A stretch of 64,000 nucleotides of DNA from Paraburkholderia tagetis (GTDB lineage Bacteria > Pseudomonadota > Gammaproteobacteria > Burkholderiales > Burkholderiaceae), in NCBI RefSeq assembly GCF_022213065.1, contig NZ_JAKLJA010000004.1:1-64000 (forward strand). Reading direction: 5' to 3'. This document shows, one piece after another, positions 44,834 through 54,578 of the stretch (within the stretch, counting starts at the first letter, position 1; each line of letters begins with the position of its first letter). Made by a program: the position numbers and the translations under genes. A model generated the notes under the pieces. That model was given only the letters and a program-made list of their open reading frames with translations, had not been told where the DNA came from and ran no database searches.

Positions 44834-45823
44834 ATGAAAGTTTTGATCACAGGCGGCGCGGGTTTTCTGGGCCAGCGTCTCGCGCGCGAACTGCTGGCAC
44901 GCGGTGAACTAAGGAATGCCGACGGTCAGCTCCGGCCGATCACCGAGTTGGTGTTGCTCGACGTCGTGGCGGCGCCAGGGCCGGACGACGCGCGCGTGCG
45001 GATCGAAGTTGGCGATATCGCCGAGCGCAGCGTGCTCGAGCGGCTGATTGACGACAGGACGGCGGCGAGCTTCCACCTTGCCGCCATCGTCAGCGGACAG
45101 GCCGAAAGCGATTTCGATCTGGGCATGCGCATCAATCTCGATGCGTCGCGACAGCTCCTCGACGTGTGCCGGATGCGCGGGCATCGACCGCGAGTCGTCT
45201 TCACGAGTTCGGTCGCCGTCTATGGGGGCGACCTACCCGATGTCGTGCTCGACGACACCGCGCTTAATCCGCAATCGTCGTATGGCGCGCAGAAGGCGAT
45301 CGCCGAGCTGCTGCTCAACGACTATTCGCGGCGCGGTTTCGTGGATGGCCGCGTGCTGCGCCTGCCGACTATCAGCGTCCGGCCGGGCAAGCCGAATGCC
45401 GCGGCATCGTCGTTCGCGAGCGGCATTATTCGCGAGCCGCTCAACGGCGAAAAAGCCGTGTGCCCGGTGAGCGGCGCAACGCGTGTGTGGCTGCTGTCGC
45501 CGCGCAAGGCGGTCGAGTGCCTGGTGGCCGCCTGCCAGATCGATGCAGCCGCGTTAGGTAACCGGCGCACCGTGAATCTGCCGGGCGTGTCGGTAAGCGT
45601 CGACCAAATGATTGCCGCGCTGCGGGAGCTGGCGGGCGATGCCGTTGCGGCGCGGATCGAGTGGCAAGCGGAAGATAGAGTCGAGAAGATCGTCGGCGGC
45701 TGGCCCGCGCGGTGGGACACGTCGCGCGCTGCTCAACTCGGACTGCACGGTGACGCATCGTTCAAGGACATCGTGCGGGCCTTCATCGACGATGAACTGG
45801 GCGGGAAGATTGCGCAGCACTGA
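44834..45823 (+). CDS. denD: D-erythronate dehydrogenase
   Basis: This 329-residue extended short-chain dehydrogenase has VLITGGAGFLGQRLA (NAD site) and the YGAQKAIAELLL catalytic Tyr-Lys pair. It oxidises D-erythronate to 2-oxo-tetronate, feeding the same intermediate as LtnD. It ends the locus. The start at 44834 follows GAGGAA; an open frame reaching 44786 would overlap otnI. Confidence 0.9.
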   Translation: MKVLITGGAGFLGQRLARELLARGELRNADGQLRPITELVLLDVVAAPGPDDARVRIEVGDIAERSVLERLIDDRTAASFHLAAIVSGQAESDFDLGMRINLDASRQLLDVCRMRGHRPRVVFTSSVAVYGGDLPDVVLDDTALNPQSSYGAQKAIAELLLNDYSRRGFVDGRVLRLPTISVRPGKPNAAASSFASGIIREPLNGEKAVCPVSGATRVWLLSPRKAVECLVAACQIDAAALGNRRTVNLPGVSVSVDQMIAALRELAGDAVAARIEWQAEDRVEKIVGGWPARWDTSRAAQLGLHGDASFKDIVRAFIDDELGGKIAQH

Positions 45824-46431
45824 TTGCAAATGGCACGACTTACCGCATTGATTGCCGGATTACTGTTTCGGAGTGGACGTTTTGCGCCGTTCCGCCGTGG
45901 TACCTCGACTATCGTGCTGCTTCTCATGGCAGGCTGGGCGCGCAGCGCTCGCTACGCTGAAACGGCGTACGCGCCCGGCGGCATTTCAATGCCCGGCTCA
46001 CCTGTCGACAGAAGTCTGTCCATTCAAACCGGGCCTGTGCTCAACTGGCACGCGATGTCATGCGGAGTGCGGCTGCCCGATGAGCACATCGATTCCGTAA
46101 GCGCGATGCATGGCAATCACACACGCAGCGAATGTAGGGCGGTACGAGACGGAATCAGCGCCTGCGCGCGGTCGGGCATGCGGCATGCTGCATTTTCTTG
46201 CGGCGTCACAGTCTTCGCGCGATGCGGATAACCCACTGAAGTAGGCTGAAGAAAATCTTCGGGCACGATGGAATAAACGTCGATCAGTCGCGTTACCGCT
46301 TCTGTCGCAAGGGCAGCCTGACGACTTGAATTGGTTGCCCGGCTCTGCATGCGGCCTGCCGCGGGGCTGATGGTATCTGCATTTACGGCTCCCGTGGCAC
46401 TGGAATGATTGTCACCAAGCCTGGAGTGATC
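45824..46431. other. Intergenic region, possibly decayed
   Basis: About 600 bases between denD and the cytochrome gene. Open frames on the plus strand (to 46231) and minus strand (through 46117) have protein-like patches such as LATEAVTRLIDVYSIVPEDF on the minus strand, but no start with a ribosome site and no family I know. A small dyad GAAGA-AAA-TCTTC lies near 46247. I assign no gene. Confidence 0.4.
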
Positions 46432-47025
46432 TTGAGTCACAACGCGGTTCAACCCGGATGGGTGCGGATTACGCACTGGATCAATGCCGTCGCGGTCGTG
46501 CTGATGGTCATGAGCGGCTGGCAGATTTACGACGCGTCGCCGATCTTTCCCGCCATTCAGTTTCCACCCTCGATCACGCTCGGCGGCTGGCTCGCGGGAG
46601 CGCTGCTGTGGCATTTCGCGGTGATGTGGCTGCTGGTCGCCAATTTCATCGTCTACCTCGCGCTGAACCTGGCAACTGGGCGCTTTCGACGCAAGCTGTT
46701 GCCCGTGCGGCCGAAAGAGCTGGCCGCCGATCTCGCGGATGCGCTGCGCGGGCGCCTGAAACACGACGATCTCGCGCACTACAACGCGGTGCAGAAGCTT
46801 GCCTATCTCGTCGTGATCGCCGCCATCGTGCTGATCGTGTTGTCGGGGCTCGTCGTCTGGAAGTCGGTGCAGTTCCCCTTGCTGCGCACGCTGATGGGCG
46901 GCTATGACAGCGCACGCGTGGTGCACTTCGTGTGTATGAGCGTACTGGTCACGTTTTTCGTGATTCACATCGTGATGGTCGCGCTCGTGCCGCGCTCGCT
47001 GCTACTGATGCTACGCGGACGGTAA
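46432..47025 (+). CDS. Cytochrome b561-type membrane subunit
   Basis: This ~197-residue inner-membrane protein has four helices and His residues placed to bind two hemes (RITHWINA, LLWHFAVMW, VVHFVCMSVL, FVIHIVMV). It likely passes electrons between the quinone pool and the molybdenum protein encoded next, three bases downstream. TTG 46432, with GGAG seven bases upstream, gives the usual short N-terminus; ATG 46405 is an alternative without a clear ribosome site. Confidence 0.86.
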   Translation: MSHNAVQPGWVRITHWINAVAVVLMVMSGWQIYDASPIFPAIQFPPSITLGGWLAGALLWHFAVMWLLVANFIVYLALNLATGRFRRKLLPVRPKELAADLADALRGRLKHDDLAHYNAVQKLAYLVVIAAIVLIVLSGLVVWKSVQFPLLRTLMGGYDSARVVHFVCMSVLVTFFVIHIVMVALVPRSLLLMLRGR

Positions 47026-47028
47026 ATC

Positions 47029-47823
47029 ATGGCGACCCGAAAGCGAACCCCGCGACAAGACAGCTTTCTCGCGACACATGGCGAATCGATCATCCGCGAC
47101 GCACAGCGCGAACTCAAATCGCCCGCGCGCCGCCTGTTCGGCCAGCGACTGCTGACGGTGGGCGGCATGGCGCTGCTGTCCGGCTCCGGCCTGACCGACG
47201 ACAAGGCGGTGAACGCGGCGCTGCGCCGCATCTCGTCCTTCAACGACGACGTGCAGGCGCTGCTGTTCGATCCGAACAAGCTGGCGCCGACGTATCCGGA
47301 ATCGATGATCACGCGGCCGTTTCCGTTCAATGCGTTCTATGACATCGACGACGTGCCCGAGATCGACGTCGCGACCTATCGTCTGCAGGTCACCGGCCTC
47401 GTGCGCGGCAAGCGTACATGGACGCTCGACGAACTGCGCGCGCTGCCGCAGGAAAGCCAGATCACGCGCCTTGTCTGCGTCGAAGGATGGAGCGCCATCG
47501 GTCACTGGGGCGGCGTACGCTTTTCCGAATTTCTGCGCCGCGCGGGTGCGGACACGAGCGCGAAGTACGTATCGCTTCACTGCGCCGACTACAGCTACTG
47601 GACCAGCATCGACATGCCGACGGCACTCCACGCGCAGACGCTGCTCACGCTGACCTACGACGGTGCGGTGCTGCCGCCGAAGTATGGCTTTCCGATGCGG
47701 CTGCGCGTGCCGACCAAGCTCGGCTTCAAGAATCCCAAGCATATCGTCGCCATCGAAATTACGAACCGGTATCCGGGCGGCTATTGGGAGAACCAGGGCT
47801 ATAACTGGTTCAGCGGCTCGTGA
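47029..47823 (+). CDS. Sulfite-oxidase-fold molybdopterin oxidoreductase
   Basis: This 264-residue protein has the sulfite oxidase/YedY Mo-cofactor fold. The Cys that binds molybdenum is in ITRLVCVEGWSAIGHWGGV, and RLRVPTKLGFKNPKHIVAIEI closes the domain. The N-terminus is basic with a hydrophobic stretch (LLTVGGMALLSGSGL) that could be an atypical export or anchor signal; no canonical twin-arginine motif is seen. Paired with the cytochrome b subunit, it forms a membrane-linked redox system of unknown substrate. Confidence 0.88.
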   Translation: MATRKRTPRQDSFLATHGESIIRDAQRELKSPARRLFGQRLLTVGGMALLSGSGLTDDKAVNAALRRISSFNDDVQALLFDPNKLAPTYPESMITRPFPFNAFYDIDDVPEIDVATYRLQVTGLVRGKRTWTLDELRALPQESQITRLVCVEGWSAIGHWGGVRFSEFLRRAGADTSAKYVSLHCADYSYWTSIDMPTALHAQTLLTLTYDGAVLPPKYGFPMRLRVPTKLGFKNPKHIVAIEITNRYPGGYWENQGYNWFSGS

Positions 47824-47872
47824 GCGACGATGTTCCGCCTCTCTTCCTTCAACCATCCAGTCAGGAGCTTCC

Positions 47873-48487
47873 ATGTCCATCCATATCAGAATAAGCGCAG
47901 CGTTGATGGCCGCTGCGCTCGCGAGCGCTGCTTTCGCGCAAGCGCCAGCCACGAAGCCCGAGCGCATCCGGGGCGAAATCGTGTCGTATGCCGGTGAGAC
48001 GCTCAAGGTCCATCGACGCAGCGGCGACACGGTGTCGATCGATGTGAAGCCGGCTGTCAACGTTTCGGCCGTGAAGGCGATGCAGCTATCGGATATCAAG
48101 CCGGGTACGTTCATCGGCACCGCGACCACCACGGGCACCGATGGCAAGCTGACCGCAACGGAAGTGGTGGTGTTTCCCGAGTCCGCGCGCGGCACGGGCG
48201 AAGGACATTATCAGTGGGACCTGGGCCCGAAAAGCATGATGACCAACGCGAACGTCGATAGCGTCGTGCAGAGCACGAGCGGCCGTGATCTGAAACTGTC
48301 ATACAAGGGCGGCACAAACGTCGTGACGGTGCCGCCCAACGTACCCGTCGTCACGTTCACGCCCGCTGAGCACAGCGAGCTTACGCCGGGCAAGAAGGTG
48401 TTCGTTGCCGCAACGCCCGCGTCACAGGGGACTTATGTTGCGCAACGCGTCGTGGTCGAAAAGGGCGGCGTGGTGCCGCCAATGTGA
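47873..48487 (+). CDS. Exported beta-rich protein (DUF5666-like)
   Basis: This 204-residue protein has a signal peptide ending AAFAQA. The mature part shows repeated small beta modules (GEIVSYAGETLKVHRRSGDTV, then DIKPGTFIGTATTTG, then GRDLKLSYKGGTNVVTVPP), an OB-fold-like pattern seen in DUF5666 proteins. The function is unknown; it is probably a periplasmic partner of the two redox genes, 50 bases upstream. CAGGAG precedes the start. Confidence 0.78.
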   Translation: MSIHIRISAALMAAALASAAFAQAPATKPERIRGEIVSYAGETLKVHRRSGDTVSIDVKPAVNVSAVKAMQLSDIKPGTFIGTATTTGTDGKLTATEVVVFPESARGTGEGHYQWDLGPKSMMTNANVDSVVQSTSGRDLKLSYKGGTNVVTVPPNVPVVTFTPAEHSELTPGKKVFVAATPASQGTYVAQRVVVEKGGVVPPM

Positions 48488-48599
48488 AGGCTGGCTGTTG
48501 ATGCCCACGCAGAACTGACCCAATGGAGGTGAGGACGAAAACCTGGACTACCTGGGGGTAGTTCACGGCACTGTATTGCGAACAAACGCAGGAGAATCG

Positions 48600-48856
48600 T
48601 TGTGCATAGTAATCCTGATTTTATCGGCTTGTGCCGGCGTCCGCCCTGTTGCATATACCGACCTCGCGTCGTCTACCCAGCTAAAGCAGAACAGGAGCGA
48701 TGACGCAGCGCAAATACCATTCAGGTGCGCGTCGCCGGTGGTTTGGTCGCGCTATTCGCAGGTCATCGTTGATCCCATAGTCGTGTATAGGGGTAGCGAC
48801 AATCAGTTCGGCGCTCTGTCCGACGAAGACAAGACGGCGCTCGCCGATTACATGAC
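48600..48856 (+). pseudogene. Truncated DUF3313 lipoprotein
   Basis: TTG 48600 follows AGGAG and opens a frame with lipobox LSAC, then YTDLASSTQL and WSRYSQVIVDPIVVYRGSDN and ALSDEDKTALADYM, the first half of a DUF3313 outer-membrane lipoprotein. At about 48855 the similarity stops abruptly and the frame runs on into unrelated DNA. The C-terminal half is missing. A deletion has joined it to the PqiB tail that follows. Confidence 0.7.
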
Positions 48857-49171
48857 AAGGACATCGTACGCAGACTTGATCGCATGCCGGTCCAGGAGAT
48901 CGACCATAATCTGGATGCTACCCTGCAGCGTTCAAATGCGCTGTTTCAGCGACTTGATGCCGATCTTGTACCCGCGGCGCGCTCGTCGCTTGATGCCGCC
49001 CGGGAGGCGTTTCGCGCTGCGGATGAGACTCTTGATCAAGCTTCGCCGCTGCAGAGCGACGCTCGTCAGGCGCTGACTGAATTGCGAGGCATGCTGGCTA
49101 GCCTGAATGCACTCGCCGATTTTCTCGAACGTCATCCGGAGGCCTTCATCTGGGGAAAGCGAAGAGATTGA
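48857..49171 (+). pseudogene. C-terminal remnant of a PqiB/MlaD-family protein
   Basis: The frame starting at 48857 reads KDIVRRLDRMPVQEIDHNLD, then ALFQRLDADLVPAARSSLD and ends ALADFLERHPEAFIWGKRRD, the characteristic coiled-coil tail of paraquat-inducible protein B. The MCE domains that should precede it are absent. ATG 48884 could still allow translation of the tail, but it would be a functionless fragment. Confidence 0.75.
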
Positions 49172-49412
49172 TTGCCAATCCCTTATGGGGTGGGCCTGAG
49201 CGGCCACAATGAGAGTCCTGCACGGATCAGCTTCTCCGATTGTGTCCAAGGAAGTCAGTTTGCGAATGCAGCACGGTTGGGAAAACGCCGAGTGGTATAG
49301 ACAACGTGGCCAGGCGATTTGATCGAATTTCCTCTCTCATATCCCAGATTGGGTATCTAGACATACCCCCTTATGGGTATATGGCACGCCTCAATCTACG
49401 CGACCATTGAAA

Positions 49413-49483
49413 GGCAGCCACACATTTTCAACGAAAAAATGCCTTGTTTTCAGGCATCTTTGAAAATCCATTAGCCGGCTGCC
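49413..49483. repeat. Nested 71-bp imperfect palindrome
   Basis: Three perfect arm pairs are nested around one centre: GGCAGCC / GGCTGCC (49413-49419, 49477-49483), ATTTTCAA / TTGAAAAT (49424-49431, 49460-49467) and ATGCCT / AGGCAT (49439-49444, 49452-49457). It could be a structured RNA leader, a MITE-like relic or a multi-site operator. Confidence 0.6.
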
Positions 49484-49576
49484 ATGTGGTGAAAAGCAGG
49501 CATGCGACTTGGCGAATACCGCTAATGAGTCGCGGTTTGAAAAATCCCGCTTGCGTAAAGAATATTGTTCCGCCAT

Positions 49577-49590
49577 CTTGTATAGACAAG
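49577..49590. promoter_or_regulatory. Candidate HutC operator
   Basis: CTTGTATAGACAAG has the CTTGT-N4-ACAAG form of HutC operators known from Pseudomonas hut genes. It lies 59 bases before the first transporter gene, and a HutC-like repressor is the last gene of the same cluster. Binding is inferred. Confidence 0.65.
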
Positions 49591-49648
49591 AACACTCGCG
49601 AATTATCTATAGCCTTAGTGTCGTTCCCAAAACCGGAGGAGTCTGGAC

Positions 49649-50509
49649 ATGCAAGCGAAATACAGCAGGTTGGTCAGAGGATTGGTCGGCGCCGCGTTCG
49701 GCGTGGCGCTGCTCGCGAGCAGCGCTGCCGAGGCAAAGGACTGGAAGACGGTGACGATCGCCTTTGAAGGTGGCTACGCTCCGTGGAATCTTACGCTGCC
49801 TGGTGGCAAGCTCGGTGGCTTCGAGCCGGAACTCGCCGCCAACCTTTGCGCGCGGGCTCAACTAAAGTGCAACCTGGTCGCGCAGGATTGGGACGGCATG
49901 ATTCCCGGCTTGCAGGCTGGGAAATTCGATGTCCTGATGGATGCTATTTCGATCACACCTGAGCGTGAAAAGATTCTCGCGTTTTCGAAGCCGTATGCCG
50001 CCACGCCCGCGACTTTCGCCGTCACCGATACGAAGATTCTCCCGAAGGCCACCGCCGCCGCGCTGCCGTTGAAGCTCGACACCGACGCCAGGTCGAATGT
50101 GCCCGCGCTACAGGCGCTGCGGACGGCTCTCAAGGGCAAAACGATCGGCCTTCAATCGGGCACCGTCTATACGCGGTTTATCAATGAAAACTTCAAGGAC
50201 GTCGCGTCTATCCGCGTGTACAAGACCTCGCCGGAACGCGATCTGGATCTGGCCAATGGCCGCATCGACGCGTCTTTTGACGACGTGACTTACTACGCTG
50301 CAAACGCCGACAAGAAAGAGGCTGTGCCTACGGTCCCGGCTGGCCCGAAGATCGGCGGCCCGATCTGGGGGGCGGGTGAAGGACTCGCGTTGCGCAAGCA
50401 GGACGCCGACCTCAAGGCGAAGTTCGACGCGGCGGTCACGGCGGCCATCGCCGACGGCACCGTGAAGAAGCTTTCGGAGAAGTGGTTCAAGACCGATGTG
50501 ACGCCCTGA
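49649..50509 (+). CDS. Polar amino acid ABC transporter, periplasmic binding protein
   Basis: This 286-residue family 3 solute-binding protein (HisJ/ArgT/OccT type) has a signal peptide ending AAEAKD. The ligand-binding signatures are GGYAPWNLTLPGGKLGGFEPELA, QDWDGMIPGLQAGKFDVLMDAISITPER and GLQSGTVY. It binds a basic amino acid or derivative; its genetic link to a histidine-ammonia-lyase homologue suggests histidine or a histidine-like compound. GGAGGAG precedes the start. Confidence 0.92.
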   Translation: MQAKYSRLVRGLVGAAFGVALLASSAAEAKDWKTVTIAFEGGYAPWNLTLPGGKLGGFEPELAANLCARAQLKCNLVAQDWDGMIPGLQAGKFDVLMDAISITPEREKILAFSKPYAATPATFAVTDTKILPKATAAALPLKLDTDARSNVPALQALRTALKGKTIGLQSGTVYTRFINENFKDVASIRVYKTSPERDLDLANGRIDASFDDVTYYAANADKKEAVPTVPAGPKIGGPIWGAGEGLALRKQDADLKAKFDAAVTAAIADGTVKKLSEKWFKTDVTP

Positions 50510-50594
50510 GTGTCGCTTACAGCGTGACTGCGCGCGCCGGCTCAAAGGGCCGACGCCGCGCGGTTTGTTTCACAGGCTAGCTTGAGGTGACGTA

Positions 50595-51320
50595 ATGGGT
50601 CCTTTTGTCGAAATGCTCGGTGTCGGGGCGGATGGCTGGGGTGGCGTGCTGCTGCTCGGCGCGCTTATGACGGTTTTACTGACGCTCGCCGCGCTCGCGA
50701 TTGGTGCGGTGTTTGGTGCGCTCATCGCGGCCGCGAAGCTCTCGCGCTTTCGCACGGCGCGTGTCGTGGGCGACTTCTATACGACGGTTTTCCGTGGCGT
50801 GCCCGAACTACTCGTCATCTATCTGTTTTACTTCGGCGGCTCGACGCTCGTATCGTCGATCGGCCAGTGGTTCGGGGCGGATGGCTTCATCGGTGTTCCG
50901 CCGTTTGTGATCGGCGCGTTCGCCGTGGGCATGATTTCAGGCGCGTACCAGGCCGAGGTGTATCGGGCTGCCGTGCTCGCTGTATCGCGCGGGGAGCTCG
51001 AGGCCGCGCGCGCGATCGGCATGCCGACGCTTACCATGGCGCGCCGTATCCTGATTCCCCAGGTGTTGCGCTTCGCCTTGCCCGGGATCGGCAACGTTTG
51101 GCAACTGAGCCTCAAGGACTCGGCGCTCATCTCGGTTACGGGTCTCGCCGAGTTGCTTCGCGCCAGCCAGGTGGCGGCGGGTTCGACTCATCAATACTTT
51201 CTCTTCTTCGTCGCGGGCGGCGTGCTGTATCTCGCGATGACCGGCGTGTCGAACCGGGTATTCGGCCGTGCGGAGGCGATCGTCGGCCGCTCGTTCAAGC
51301 GCAACTTCGCGCGCAACTGA
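50595..51320 (+). CDS. Polar amino acid ABC transporter, permease (HisQ-like)
   Basis: This inner-membrane permease of 241 residues has five to six helices and the conserved EAA loop (ELEAARAIGMPTLTMARRILIPQVLR) that docks on the ATPase. TTVFRGVPELLVIYLFYFGG is the family signature. It should pair with the permease encoded 18 bases downstream. Confidence 0.92.
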   Translation: MGPFVEMLGVGADGWGGVLLLGALMTVLLTLAALAIGAVFGALIAAAKLSRFRTARVVGDFYTTVFRGVPELLVIYLFYFGGSTLVSSIGQWFGADGFIGVPPFVIGAFAVGMISGAYQAEVYRAAVLAVSRGELEAARAIGMPTLTMARRILIPQVLRFALPGIGNVWQLSLKDSALISVTGLAELLRASQVAAGSTHQYFLFFVAGGVLYLAMTGVSNRVFGRAEAIVGRSFKRNFARN

Positions 51321-51338
51321 CGCAAGGGCTGCTCCATC

Positions 51339-52082
51339 ATGCATATCGATTTCGACTTTCTTCTCGACACGATGCGCCAGCTGATTGCGGCGGTGCCGAC
51401 CACGCTGGGCCTTTTCTTCGCATCGCTGGTGCTCGGTGGTCTGCTTTCGCTCGTGATTGTCACGATGCGTGTGTCGTCGCACTGGTTGCCGAATCGCCTC
51501 GGGCGCGCCTACATTCTCGTGTTCCGTGGCTCACCGCTGCTGATCCAGATGTTCCTCGTCTATTACGGGCTTGGGCAATTCGGCGTAATCCGCGAAAGTT
51601 TCCTCTGGCCGGTGCTGCGCGAGCCTTACGTGTGTGCCGTGCTGTCGCTCGCACTGTGTACGGCGGGCTATACCGCCGAGATCATTCGAGGCGGTTTGAT
51701 TGCCGTGCCGGTTGGCCAGATCGAGGCGGGCTACGCGATCGGTCTCTCGGGATTCGCTCTGCTGCGCCGCGTGATAGGCCCCATCGCGCTGCGCCAGTGT
51801 TTGCCCGCGTATTCGACCGAAGCCGTGCTTCTCGTCAAGTCGACAGCGCTGGCGAGCCTTGTCACGGTTTGGGAAGTCACGGGTGTCGCACAGCAGATCA
51901 TCCAGCAGACCTATCGCACGACAGAAGTCTTTACTTGTGCGGCGCTGATCTATCTGTGCCTCAATTTCATCGTGGTCCGAATTCTCGGGCTCATCGAGCG
52001 CCGGCTCTCCCGGCATCTGCGCGCCATGCCCGCAGTCGTGCGCCGTCCCGCCACCCAACTCGAAACTCGCCGCGCCGTCTGA
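51339..52082 (+). CDS. Polar amino acid ABC transporter, permease (HisM-like)
   Basis: This 247-residue inner-membrane permease carries FRGSPLLIQMFLVYYGLGQF and the EAA loop QIEAGYAIGLSGFALLRRVIGPIALR. It forms the transmembrane channel with the HisQ-like subunit. The arrangement binding protein, Q, M, ATPase matches histidine/octopine-type operons. Confidence 0.92.
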   Translation: MHIDFDFLLDTMRQLIAAVPTTLGLFFASLVLGGLLSLVIVTMRVSSHWLPNRLGRAYILVFRGSPLLIQMFLVYYGLGQFGVIRESFLWPVLREPYVCAVLSLALCTAGYTAEIIRGGLIAVPVGQIEAGYAIGLSGFALLRRVIGPIALRQCLPAYSTEAVLLVKSTALASLVTVWEVTGVAQQIIQQTYRTTEVFTCAALIYLCLNFIVVRILGLIERRLSRHLRAMPAVVRRPATQLETRRAV

Positions 52083-52110
52083 AGACTGACGTAGCCACCC
52101 GGAGAAACCT

Positions 52111-52902
<792 letters not shown>

Positions 52903-52930
52903 TCAATTTAATCAATTGCCAGAGCTAACC

Positions 52931-54541
52931 ATGTCAGTCATTCGTTCCGGGCGGCCTATGGATTGGCGTCAGGTTTGCGCTGTCGCCAACGGTGAGAATC
53001 TAGAGCTTTCAGCCGACGCACGCGCACGTATTGGCGCCGCCCGTAAGCTTATCGAGCAGATCGTCGCTCGCGGTATCCGCGCATATGGCGTCAATACCGG
53101 GGTCGGCGCATTGTGCGACGTCGTTGTGTCGCGGGAGAAGCAGCACGATCTCTCGCACAACATCCTGATGAGCCACGCTGTGGGCGTGGGCGCTCCACTC
53201 GGCGCGGTAGAAACGCGCGCGATCATGGCCGCAGCCATCAACAATTTCGCCCATGGCCGCTCCGGTGTACGTGTCGAACTGGTCGAGCGCCTCGTCGCGC
53301 TGCTCGAGGCCGGCTGCGTGCCCGATGTGCCGGCGTTCGGCTCAGTCGGGTATTTGAGCCACATGGCGCATATCGCGCTGGTTTGCGTGGGTGCGGGTCA
53401 GGTTACCTGGCGCGGTGAACATATGAGCGGCGCCCAGGCACTGCGCCGACTCGGACTCGAACCGCTGGCGCTCGAAGCGAAGGAGGGCCTGAGCCTCGTG
53501 AACGGCACGCCGTGCGTCACCGGACTCGCGGCACTCGCACTGCAGCGTGCAGAGCGATTGTTCGACTGGGCCGATGTCGTAGCCGCCATGAGTTTCGAGA
53601 ATCTCGGCGGGCAGGTGGCAGCCTTCGACGCGGAGTCGCTCGCGTTCCGCATATCGCCAGGTTTGGTGCACGTGGGCGAGCGGATGCGCGGTGCTCTGAC
53701 GGGTAGCGGGCTGCTCGCGTCGGCGCTCGGACGTCGCACGCAGGATGCTCTGAGCATGCGGACGATTCCGCACGTCCATGGTGCAGCCCGAGACGTACTT
53801 GCCACGGCGGCCGAAGTCGTCAATCGGGAGCTGGCCTCGACCACGGACAATCCGATTGTTGCCGGCACGCCCGAAGTGCCGCAGGTGTTCTCGCAGGCGC
53901 ACGCCGTTGGCGCTTCGATCGCGCTCGCGATGGACAGCCTCGCCGCAGCAGTCGCGCAGGTCGCGGCAATGGCCGAGCGACGTCTGGACCGGCTCGTGAA
54001 CCCGCTCGTGAGCCGATTACCCGCATTCCTTGCGCAGGCTGGTGGCACGCGCTCGGGCTTCATGATCGCGCAGTACACGGCAGCATCGCTTGTCGCGCAG
54101 AACCGGCGCGAAGCGGCACCCGCGAGCCTCGATGGTGGCGTGACTTCGGGCTTGCAGGAGGATCATCTCTGTCACGCGACGCCGGCAGCACTCAAGGCGC
54201 TCGCCGTGATTGAGAACAGTAACCGCATTTTTGGCATCGAACTTCTGGCGGCCGTGCAGGCGTATGACTTACAGCCGAACGACGGCGAGCGTGCGCCGTA
54301 CACGCAGGCGTTGTATCAGCAGGTTCGCGGTGTGCTGCCGACATACCGTGATGACCGCCCGCTCGCGGACGACATGACACGGGCATTTCACATGATTTCC
54401 GACGACGGCCCTCCGCCGCTGCCTGGCCCGTTGCGCACGCAAGTGCCGTCTGGCACTTACGTGGCCGATTCCGTCGTACCGGTCGGGGCCGGCACCCCGG
54501 CTTCCGCCAACGACATGCTGCCCACCGCAGTGGGCACCTGA
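52931..54541 (+). CDS. Histidine/aromatic ammonia-lyase-fold protein lacking the MIO triad
   Basis: This 536-residue member of the HAL/PAL superfamily keeps many active-site blocks: YGVNTGVGALCD, LMSHAVGVGAPL, KEGLSLVNGT, TDNPIV and the LQEDH glutamate. Yet the Ala-Ser-Gly that cyclises to the MIO electrophile is missing: family GSVGASGDLAPLAH is here GSVGYLSHMAH (residues 137-147), three residues shorter. The catalytic Tyr of QDPYSLR is Leu274 in QDALSMR (271-277). It therefore cannot act by the known ammonia-lyase mechanism unless the cofactor forms in a new way. It lies 28 bases after the ATPase gene. The substrate is presumably the imported amino acid; the reaction is unknown. Confidence 0.85.
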   Translation: MSVIRSGRPMDWRQVCAVANGENLELSADARARIGAARKLIEQIVARGIRAYGVNTGVGALCDVVVSREKQHDLSHNILMSHAVGVGAPLGAVETRAIMAAAINNFAHGRSGVRVELVERLVALLEAGCVPDVPAFGSVGYLSHMAHIALVCVGAGQVTWRGEHMSGAQALRRLGLEPLALEAKEGLSLVNGTPCVTGLAALALQRAERLFDWADVVAAMSFENLGGQVAAFDAESLAFRISPGLVHVGERMRGALTGSGLLASALGRRTQDALSMRTIPHVHGAARDVLATAAEVVNRELASTTDNPIVAGTPEVPQVFSQAHAVGASIALAMDSLAAAVAQVAAMAERRLDRLVNPLVSRLPAFLAQAGGTRSGFMIAQYTAASLVAQNRREAAPASLDGGVTSGLQEDHLCHATPAALKALAVIENSNRIFGIELLAAVQAYDLQPNDGERAPYTQALYQQVRGVLPTYRDDRPLADDMTRAFHMISDDGPPPLPGPLRTQVPSGTYVADSVVPVGAGTPASANDMLPTAVGT

Positions 54542-54562
54542 ACGAGACGCCGAATTCGATCG

Positions 54563-54575
54563 TGTTGGGACAACA
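54563..54575. promoter_or_regulatory. Dyad before the HutC-like gene
   Basis: TGTTG-GGA-CAACA lies three bases before the regulator's ATG. It could be an autoregulatory site or a block to ribosome access. The match to the CTTGT-N4-ACAAG operator is only partial. Confidence 0.35.
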
Positions 54576-54578
54576 ATC

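Larger units (their letters stand above)
49172..49648. other. Upstream region of the hut-like operon
   Basis: This gap of 477 bases contains no gene. It holds paired dyads around 49341-49380 (ATACCC / GGGTAT), a nested palindrome at 49413-49483 and a HutC-type operator at 49577-49590. The promoter of the transport operon must lie here; TTGAAA at ~49538 is a candidate -35 box with a poor -10. Confidence 0.6.
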
